Source of the DNA: Lichenifustis flavocetrariae
GTDB taxonomy: Bacteria > Pseudomonadota > Alphaproteobacteria > Rhizobiales > Beijerinckiaceae
Assembly: GCF_026130545.1 (NCBI RefSeq)
Contig: NZ_JAMOIM010000002.1
Location: 186,001 to 250,000, forward strand
DNA: 64,000 nucleotides
Direction: 5' to 3'
Notes under the pieces: generated by a model
Seen by the model: the letters and a program-made list of their open reading frames with translations, nothing else
What the model was told of the DNA's origin: nothing
Databases searched by the model: none
Program-made: the position numbers and the translations under genes
In this document: one piece after another, positions 58,140-64,000 of the stretch
Layout: each line of letters begins with the position of its first letter
Numbering within the stretch: the first letter of the stretch is position 1

Positions 58140-60311
58140 TCACGTATCGTTCGCGGCGGTCCGAGACGCATGCCAGATCAACCGCTCTAAGACCGCCGCG
58201 GCGCGATCGACCGAGGACTGGATCGCGTCGAGAGCCCGGGGGATCCCGCCGGTGTCATGTCCGTCCGTGACCTCCAGGGCTGCCAATTGGGCATTCTCGA
58301 CGACGATGGACATAAGGGCCGCGAACATCGGCTCGGAAGCGGCGCCGATCCGGCTCTCGGCAAATCGGTGCGGTGCAATGACATCCTGGAGGAAGCGGGC
58401 GCGAGCCGCCTCGACGGATTTGCGCTCCGAGATATCCAGAAACAGGAAGACAAATCCGAGGACGCGTCCCGGCGCAGACATGACAGGATCGGCCCGAACC
58501 AAGAGAGGCACGTCTGCATCGTTGCCAGAGACGAAGAAGGCCTCGTCGCGCCACGGTCTGCGGTGTCTGACCAGTTCCCCGATCTTCTGTTCGGCAAGCA
58601 TCGGCTGGGCGAAATAAGCGGCGAAATCCGAAATCTTCTCGGGCGGCGCCCGCCCGCCCAGCAGCTTGCGAAGGGCCGGGTTCGCCAAAAGAGCCCGGCC
58701 ATGAGCATCGAACATCATGATCGGCTGTTCGGAGGACTGAACCTGCCTGGAGACGTTGTCGAGCTGATTCTGAACGATCAGCATTCCAACGGTTCGAAAC
58801 TGGAGCACGACATCAGCGACCATTTCGCCAATCATGCGGCCAGTCGCCTGCGCCGCGACACTCCAGGACTCGCATGTCCCCTCGACCAATTCGTGCCATT
58901 TGGCAAACGACCTCCGGGGTGAGAGGTCGAGCGGATTATCGCCGACCGTGAAGGGCTTGCTTGGATTTCCGCCCCAGGTCACCGTTTTGATCCGCTCGGG
59001 GCGGAACCAGATCAGGTAGTCGCCTTCGATATCCGAGATCGGCACCGCCAACAGACCGCCAATGCCCGGCATCTGCCCGACGAGCTCTGGGATGTCCCGC
59101 ACCAAAGACGTGGTGAGGATCACCCGCGCGCGATCACGTTGCTTGAGCCAGCCGCGAACCGCCCGAATGGACTGCGTGGACGGGACGTCACCGACGGTCT
59201 GGACGTCATCGTCGAGAAGGAGAGCTGCCCCCTGAGCGTCGAGGAGCGTGAGAATGGCCTGTGAGCGGTCAAAGAGCGCAGCGCGCCAATCGCCCTCGCG
59301 AGAAATCGTGTCGACCATACGCTGTTCGAGACGCCTGACCGAGATTTCGGCCTGAGCCTGTACAAAGGCGTCCAGTGCCGCGATCCGGGTTGCCAGGGCC
59401 TCGGCAAGCAGCTCGCAGACGGCACGCACCTCGAAATGCGCGAAGCGCGGCCCGTAATGATGGCAGGCGATCAGACCCCAGAGTCGTCCTCCAACCATCA
59501 GGGACACCACGAGGGTCGCGGCCACGCCCATGTTCTTGAGATATTGGATGTGGAGAGGTGACATGCTGCGCAGGACACACAGCGACATGTCTAGGTCTTG
59601 CCCGGAGATCGGAGACAGCCGCGGAACCAGCGGTGAAGCCTCACTCGAGACATCGATAAGGATACGCACGCGATTGATTTCGTAGAGGCGACGCGCGATC
59701 TGGGGAATGTCGGAGGCAGGGTACCAGTTACCGAGAAAAGACTCGAGTTGCGCCTTCTTGCGCTCGGCAAGGATCTGGCCGTGACCCTGCTCGTCGAAGC
59801 GGTAGACCATCACCCGGTCGTAGCCGGTGAGTTGTCGAAAGACCCTTGCGGCTTCGTCGCACAGCGGACGCAGCGACGAACAGGCCATCATGGATGTGAG
59901 TGCCTGCTGCACGTGGAGAGACAGGTCGACATTCGGCCCGACGCGTTCGAGCTCGATCACCAAACCCCCACCTTTCGGCCGATGCACGAGACCATCGAAT
60001 TCTTCGGCACCCTGCCCGATGGTGCAACGAACCCCGATTGCAGCATCAGTCAAAGGTTCATCAAGATGGGGACGAACCCGATGCAGCAGGTTGCCGGGAA
60101 GCGCTGAAAGTTCCAGCCCGACGGGGGAGCGATCGAGACCCAGGAAGGTTTGCGCATTGTCGCTCGCCTGCACGACCAACAATCCCGGTTCGCTCAGGAC
60201 AAGAAGTGCGCCAAAAGGTTGTATCGACCCCGCGAGATGAACCTGTTCACGTTCACAATTCGATAAATCAGCTTTGCCGAAAGCCGGCATCGATGAGGCA
60301 ACAAATGCCAT
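58140..60311 (-). CDS. bphP: Bacteriophytochrome without kinase domain (PAS-GAF-PHY-PAS)
   Basis: Red/far-red photoreceptor binding biliverdin. Cys19 (LSNCEREQVHLAGSIQPFG) is the chromophore attachment site. The GAF PASDIP motif is at 198-203 and the PHY tongue PRxSF at 465-469. A C-terminal PAS domain (about 525-630) and a helical tail follow, but no HisKA or HATPase domain. This is the architecture of the phytochrome controlling photosynthesis genes in Bradyrhizobium and Rhodopseudomonas, where light-activated BphP antagonises PpsR. It lies 17 bases downstream of ppsR on the same strand, so the two are co-transcribed. Confidence 0.95.
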   Translation of the reverse strand: MAFVASSMPAFGKADLSNCEREQVHLAGSIQPFGALLVLSEPGLLVVQASDNAQTFLGLDRSPVGLELSALPGNLLHRVRPHLDEPLTDAAIGVRCTIGQGAEEFDGLVHRPKGGGLVIELERVGPNVDLSLHVQQALTSMMACSSLRPLCDEAARVFRQLTGYDRVMVYRFDEQGHGQILAERKKAQLESFLGNWYPASDIPQIARRLYEINRVRILIDVSSEASPLVPRLSPISGQDLDMSLCVLRSMSPLHIQYLKNMGVAATLVVSLMVGGRLWGLIACHHYGPRFAHFEVRAVCELLAEALATRIAALDAFVQAQAEISVRRLEQRMVDTISREGDWRAALFDRSQAILTLLDAQGAALLLDDDVQTVGDVPSTQSIRAVRGWLKQRDRARVILTTSLVRDIPELVGQMPGIGGLLAVPISDIEGDYLIWFRPERIKTVTWGGNPSKPFTVGDNPLDLSPRRSFAKWHELVEGTCESWSVAAQATGRMIGEMVADVVLQFRTVGMLIVQNQLDNVSRQVQSSEQPIMMFDAHGRALLANPALRKLLGGRAPPEKISDFAAYFAQPMLAEQKIGELVRHRRPWRDEAFFVSGNDADVPLLVRADPVMSAPGRVLGFVFLFLDISERKSVEAARARFLQDVIAPHRFAESRIGAASEPMFAALMSIVVENAQLAALEVTDGHDTGGIPRALDAIQSSVDRAAAVLERLIWHASRTAANDT

Positions 60312-60328
60312 TAGGTCTCAGTCCGAGG

Positions 60329-61774
60329 CTATTCTTCTTCTTTTTGTGCCGTTTGATCCTCGTTATCAAAGCCGTATCGGCCCAGTTTTACATAGAGGCT
60401 TTGCCGACTCAAGCCGAGCAGCTCCGCCGCAGCCGTTCGGTTGCCGCCCACCAGATCGAGCGCAGCCTTGACATAGTGGCGCTCGACCCCGTCCACAGCC
60501 GATTTCACCAGTTGACGCAGCGGCATTTTGCCAACCGGTTCGGCGACCGACTCGATCAAGGACCGCACCTCCTTCGGATCGCGCTGCCGGCCGAGGCGAC
60601 GACCGACGTCACGGATCAACAACGCGCAGCTCAAAGAATGACCCAGCGGCGTCGCGGTCGCGGATATTTCCACCTCCGTCTCGGTTCCAAGCTCGCTGTG
60701 CAGCGCAGACGGGAACAGTCGCGCGACCTGATGGGTACGCAAGATCGACAGGAGTGCGGGAATGTCGGCCCCCGGACGCCAAATCCAGCGTTCCAAACGT
60801 TCGCCAACCACAGAGTCGACTGAGCCGAATTCGACCAGATCCACGAAGGCCTGGTTGGCGCGCCGGATGACCCCATCCTGGTCGATCAGGACGAAACCGT
60901 CGGGAAGGCTGCCGATCGCCGCATCGGTCGATGGAAGGGATTCGGGGATCGCCTTCGCGGCCTTCGGCTGCGCTGGAACGAGCTGGAGAAGCAGCATCGG
61001 CCCCGTCTCTCCCTTCATGGAGGAAGCGCGAACGAGCCATTGTTCGCGAGCCTCACCAAGGTGGACCAGAATACCGGGTGCTTTTCCTTGATCCTGCGCG
61101 CGCAGGAGCATGGCCCGAAACGCCTGCTGCTCGCCCTCCGGAATAGCGGACATCACGCTGCGCCGTGCCGCTGCTCCGGACGCATTGAGCCCCAACGCCT
61201 GCAGGGCCGCGGGATTGGCCTCCTCGATCGCAAAAGTTCCGACCTTGAGGACCAGCACGGCTTCGCTCGAATGATTGAACAAAAGCCGGTAGCGGGTTTC
61301 GACCTCGCGGAGCTTCCAGTAGTCGCGTTCCATCGTCTGCTGGGCAGCGATAAATCGCGATTGCAGCTCCGCAACAGCCAACAGGCTCTTGCCCACCGCC
61401 AGCATGCCGGCGCTACCGCCCAGTAGCACCGTGGTGTATTCGATCGGAACCTCGCGCCCGCTTGGAAAGCGCTGAGTTAGCTGCCGGAAAGCCGAAATCC
61501 CCTTGCCTCGGGCGTCGTCGACGATGCGTCGAACCTTGTCCTCGACAAAGTCAGGCACTGTCTGAACCCAAGGACATCCAAGCCAGCCCTCGACGCTCTC
61601 GTTCGAGAGCAGGCTCGAGACCGATGCTTCTCGTATGACCCCCCCCATATCGAGAAGGAGTGTCACGTCAGGTTGGGCGAGATCGAGGCGGGCCAATTGA
61701 CTGCTACCTTGCTCCGCAAGCCCAACAGCGGAAGTGTCTTGAGGTCGTTCCCGCAGGCGATATGCTTGGGTCAA
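60329..61774 (-). CDS. ppsR: Photosynthesis repressor PpsR/CrtJ
   Basis: Repressor of photosynthesis genes, 481 residues: N-terminal PAS-like domain (about 30-135), Q-linker, PAS domains (about 155-270 and 283-390) and a Fis-type helix-turn-helix at the end (GGNRTAAAELLGLSRQSLYVKLGRYGF, 443-469). Only two cysteines exist (Cys67, Cys383), and the position just before the HTH is Tyr434, where CrtJ-type proteins have a redox cysteine. The start is TTG at 61774; the ribosome site is poor, so a later start is possible. A perfect PpsR box 60 bases upstream predicts autoregulation. Confidence 0.95.
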   Translation of the reverse strand: MTQAYRLRERPQDTSAVGLAEQGSSQLARLDLAQPDVTLLLDMGGVIREASVSSLLSNESVEGWLGCPWVQTVPDFVEDKVRRIVDDARGKGISAFRQLTQRFPSGREVPIEYTTVLLGGSAGMLAVGKSLLAVAELQSRFIAAQQTMERDYWKLREVETRYRLLFNHSSEAVLVLKVGTFAIEEANPAALQALGLNASGAAARRSVMSAIPEGEQQAFRAMLLRAQDQGKAPGILVHLGEAREQWLVRASSMKGETGPMLLLQLVPAQPKAAKAIPESLPSTDAAIGSLPDGFVLIDQDGVIRRANQAFVDLVEFGSVDSVVGERLERWIWRPGADIPALLSILRTHQVARLFPSALHSELGTETEVEISATATPLGHSLSCALLIRDVGRRLGRQRDPKEVRSLIESVAEPVGKMPLRQLVKSAVDGVERHYVKAALDLVGGNRTAAAELLGLSRQSLYVKLGRYGFDNEDQTAQKEEE

Positions 61775-61811
61775 TTATTCAAGGCTTCGGCTTTATCGTC
61801 CACTGCTAATA

Positions 61812-61840
61812 CACATAGGAAGGCGGCTGACAAGTGTCAA
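61812..61840 (-). promoter_or_regulatory. Putative ppsR-bphP promoter
   Basis: On the minus strand TTGACA (61835-61840) and TATGTG (61812-61817) are separated by 17 bases, about 40 bases before the ppsR start. The -35 hexamer is inside the PpsR box. Confidence 0.5.
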
Positions 61841-61852
61841 GGGAAGTTGACA
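61835..61852. promoter_or_regulatory. PpsR box upstream of ppsR
   Basis: TGTCAAGGGAAGTTGACA is a perfect TGTCA-N8-TGACA palindrome. A further half-site (TGACA at 61828-61832) lies two bases away on the gene side. The position over the -35 suggests self-repression. Confidence 0.8.
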
Positions 61853-61898
61853 AAGAAGATTTTGACCGCCTTACAGTTTTGCAAGCTGTTCTAACCAA

Positions 61899-63083
61899 TC
61901 ATACAGTTTGCCGCCCCAGCAATTCAGCAAAATTGGCCGCCATGACGCGAATAAACGTCATCGGGCTTTGCGATCCCATCGTGGTCTTTGTCAGGTAGGC
62001 AGACCAGACAAGCCGCTGGACATCTTTGTATCCGCAGAGCGCGACGAAGCGCTCCCGAAGCCAGTCGTTGGCGTACCAGAATCGCTGCATCATGCCGAGG
62101 GCGCGAAACACCTGCCCGTGGGCTTTCATGAATTGCCTCCGCGCCGCGCCCAGCGCCCGTACATCGCCAGTCGACAGAAACGTCTCCACGCAGGTGGCGG
62201 CCATCCTGCCGCTTGCCATCGCGTAGTAGATCCCCTCGCCGGATGCCGGTGCCACCACGCCGGCGGCATCGCCCGCCAGCACCACGTTATGCCCGTCGTC
62301 CCATCTGCGCCGCACCCTCAAGGGGATCGGTGCCCCCTCGCAGCGAAGGGTCTCGGCAGTCGCCAGCCCCGTGACCGACCGGAGTTCCGCGACAGCGTCA
62401 CGAAGCGCGAATCCCTTCTTGGCCGAGCCTGTGCCAACGCTTGTCGATGTGCCGTGCGGAAAGATCCAACCGTAGAAATCAGGCGACAGGGCACCCTGAT
62501 AGTAGATGTCGCACCGCGTACCATCAAAACCGGTTTCGGGCCCTGGGGAACGGATCACCTCGTGATAGGCGACGACGACCGGCTCTCGGCCCCTTACGGG
62601 CACACACTGCCGGGCGACGGCCGACAAGGCGCCATCGGCGCCGATGACCGCCCGGGCACGCACATCGACCCTCTCCCCACCCCGGAGCACGACGGCCGAC
62701 ACCGTGCCGTCAGCCAAGCGTTCCAAGCGCTCGAAGACGCCCGAGAGCCGCGACGCGCCGACGCTTTCCGCCCGCCCCCGCAGCCAAGCATCGAAATCCT
62801 CTCGGTCGACCATGCCGACGAAGCCGTTCTCGATCGGCATGTGCACGTGTCGATTGCCAGGCGACACGATTCTGGCCCCGGTTGCGCGGGCGACCAGCAG
62901 GTGCTCGGGGATCTCGAAATCTGCAAGTAGGCGCGGCGGGATCGCACCCCCACAGGGTTTGATACGACCGTCCCGATCGAGCAGCAGAACGCTGCGGCCC
63001 ATCCGGGCCAGATCCGCGGCAGCGATCGCTCCGGCAGGGCCACCGCCAACCACGAGGACGTCGTAGAGACCTAGGTCGCCCAC
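61899..63083 (-). CDS. bchP: Geranylgeranyl reductase BchP
   Basis: Flavoenzyme reducing the geranylgeranyl tail of bacteriochlorophyll to phytyl. It has 394 residues from GTG 63083 (VGDLGLYDVLVVGGGPAGAIAAADLARMG), where the FAD motif and family homology begin. KPCGGAIPPRLL near the N-terminus, the RAVIGADGALSAVARQ block and VVLAGDAAGVVAPASGEGIYYAMASGRMAA are BchP/ChlP signatures. It overlaps the upstream pucC-like gene by 13 bases, so the two are coupled. About 125 bases separate it from ppsR. Confidence 0.95.
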   Translation of the reverse strand: MGDLGLYDVLVVGGGPAGAIAAADLARMGRSVLLLDRDGRIKPCGGAIPPRLLADFEIPEHLLVARATGARIVSPGNRHVHMPIENGFVGMVDREDFDAWLRGRAESVGASRLSGVFERLERLADGTVSAVVLRGGERVDVRARAVIGADGALSAVARQCVPVRGREPVVVAYHEVIRSPGPETGFDGTRCDIYYQGALSPDFYGWIFPHGTSTSVGTGSAKKGFALRDAVAELRSVTGLATAETLRCEGAPIPLRVRRRWDDGHNVVLAGDAAGVVAPASGEGIYYAMASGRMAATCVETFLSTGDVRALGAARRQFMKAHGQVFRALGMMQRFWYANDWLRERFVALCGYKDVQRLVWSAYLTKTTMGSQSPMTFIRVMAANFAELLGRQTV

Positions 63084-64000
63084 CGGCCCGTGTCCTGCAC
63101 GCGAAGGGCAAGACCGCTGCCGGTCACGCGCGCGTCGCGATCGGCCCGGGGAAAAGCGCCCGCGGCCAACCATGCCGCAAGTCCGAACAGCAAGGACTCG
63201 CCGAGGAAGACCGCCGTATAGGCCTGGGCCGGCGAGCCGAGGAGTTGGCGAGCCAGATCACTTGACCCGGTCCCGACAACCCCGCCGAGCGCAAAGGCCA
63301 GAGCCTGGGCGGCGCCCCACAATCCCATCCGGACACCCTCCCGTCCCGGCTGACCGGCGCCCGCGAGTTGCATCATGGAGGCGACAGCCGCGATCGAGAA
63401 CGCGCCGTTCGCGCAGCCAAGAAGAACAACCGCGCAACGCAGGACATTCAGGGAAGCTGAGGCTCCCGCAAGTGCGACGCATGTCACGCCAAGGATCGCA
63501 GCCATCGAGGCCAGACACCCGCCGATCGTCCAAAGGCGCATCGACCCCAGACGCGGCCCCCCGATCGCACTCCCCAGCACGGCCACGAGCACCATGCCGG
63601 CAAGAAGTCCCGAATGCTGGAAGCCGGCGAGCTTTGCCGATTCGGCCGGCGGCAATGCGAAAACCGATCCGGCGAAGGGTTCCAGGATCAGTTCTTGGGC
63701 CGAATAGGCCAGCATCGAGAAAAAGACGAAGAGCGTGAAGCCGCGGGTGTCAGGCTCTGTCCACACCTCGCGAAGGGCCGGCAGAAAGGCCACGGGGGCA
63801 GATTGCGTCGACACCTCCGGAGCGGTCGCTTCGGCGGGTTCAACCCTCCAGAGCGCCAGACAAGTCATAAGAACGGCTGCCCCCGAGATAAGGACCGAAG
63901 TCCTGACGAGCGCCGCGACGGAGAAAGGTGCCAGCATCTGACCCACCACAGCAGCAGTCACGAGGAACCCGGCAATCATCATCATCCAGACGATGGCGGC
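63071..64000 (-). CDS. PucC/LhaA-type MFS protein, 5' part outside the window
   Basis: Member of the BCD (bacteriochlorophyll delivery) branch of the major facilitator superfamily, which assists light-harvesting complex assembly. Only the last 310 codons are visible and the frame is open to the window edge. It contains about eight hydrophobic helices, with family-like VFFSMLAYSAQELILEPFAGSVFALPPAESAKLAGFQHSG and the Gly-rich GANGAFSIAAVASMMQLAG-type stretch. Position next to bchP is typical of the bchG-linked copy in Rhizobiales. Whether it is lhaA or pucC cannot be decided without the N-terminus. Confidence 0.88.
   Translation of the reverse strand, partial: AAIVWMMMIAGFLVTAAVVGQMLAPFSVAALVRTSVLISGAAVLMTCLALWRVEPAEATAPEVSTQSAPVAFLPALREVWTEPDTRGFTLFVFFSMLAYSAQELILEPFAGSVFALPPAESAKLAGFQHSGLLAGMVLVAVLGSAIGGPRLGSMRLWTIGGCLASMAAILGVTCVALAGASASLNVLRCAVVLLGCANGAFSIAAVASMMQLAGAGQPGREGVRMGLWGAAQALAFALGGVVGTGSSDLARQLLGSPAQAYTAVFLGESLLFGLAAWLAAGAFPRADRDARVTGSGLALRVQDTGRWAT

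Overview
The window is a 64 kb piece of a GC-rich alphaproteobacterial chromosome. Gene content and style point to a phototrophic Rhizobiales/Hyphomicrobiales member, perhaps Beijerinckiaceae-, Lichenihabitans- or Rhodopseudomonas-like; this placement is inference. It holds about half of an anoxygenic photosynthesis gene cluster: bacteriochlorophyll a genes, spirilloxanthin/spheroidene-type carotenoid genes, a type-II reaction centre with tetraheme cytochrome, and the PpsR/bacteriophytochrome regulators. No transposase, integrase, CRISPR array, rRNA or tRNA gene was recognised.

Region 1 (about 1-35.5 kb) is ordinary chromosomal housekeeping. In order it has a 5'-truncated ppc, cytochrome b561, nhaA, a glutathionyl-hydroquinone reductase, groESL behind a perfect CIRCE operator, a hypothetical exported protein, a large GGDEF-EAL protein, an L,D-transpeptidase-like gene, an orphan OmpR-type regulator with a cNMP-binding protein, and exonuclease III. 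It continues with a flippase, a LolA-like carrier, ftsK, glnK-amtB with a sigma-54-like promoter, tesB, DUF1476, purC, DUF2254, a CPA1 antiporter, a ccdA-thioredoxin pair, sdhCDAB, a UbiH-like hydroxylase, an LpxL-like acyltransferase and a second exonuclease III.

Region 2 (about 35.6-64 kb) is the photosynthesis cluster. A cytochrome c2 gene sits behind overlapping FixK/FNR-like and PpsR-like boxes, followed by a small membrane protein and bchI-bchD-(alpha/beta hydrolase)-bchO. Then come a triheme cytochrome c and a formate/nitrite-type transporter on the opposite strand. Next are crtC-crtD (minus) divergent from crtE-crtF (plus), then the superoperon bchCXYZ-pufQBALMC. On the minus strand follow bphP, ppsR, bchP and a truncated PucC/LhaA-type gene. 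crtB, crtI, bchFNBHLM, bchG, bchE and puh are not in the window.

The regulation is readable from the DNA. Boxes matching TGT-N12-ACA lie at the crtD/crtE divergence, as a tandem pair 8 bp apart before bchC, and before ppsR itself; a one-mismatch copy lies before the cytochrome c2 gene. The phytochrome has the PAS-GAF-PHY-PAS form without a histidine kinase and lies 17 bp downstream of ppsR. PpsR here has only two cysteines and none in its helix-turn-helix. Together this suggests PpsR repression relieved mainly by far-red light through the phytochrome, with possible low-oxygen control of cytochrome c2. The two hairpins between pufA and pufL suggest the usual differential mRNA stability that gives more LH1 than reaction centre.
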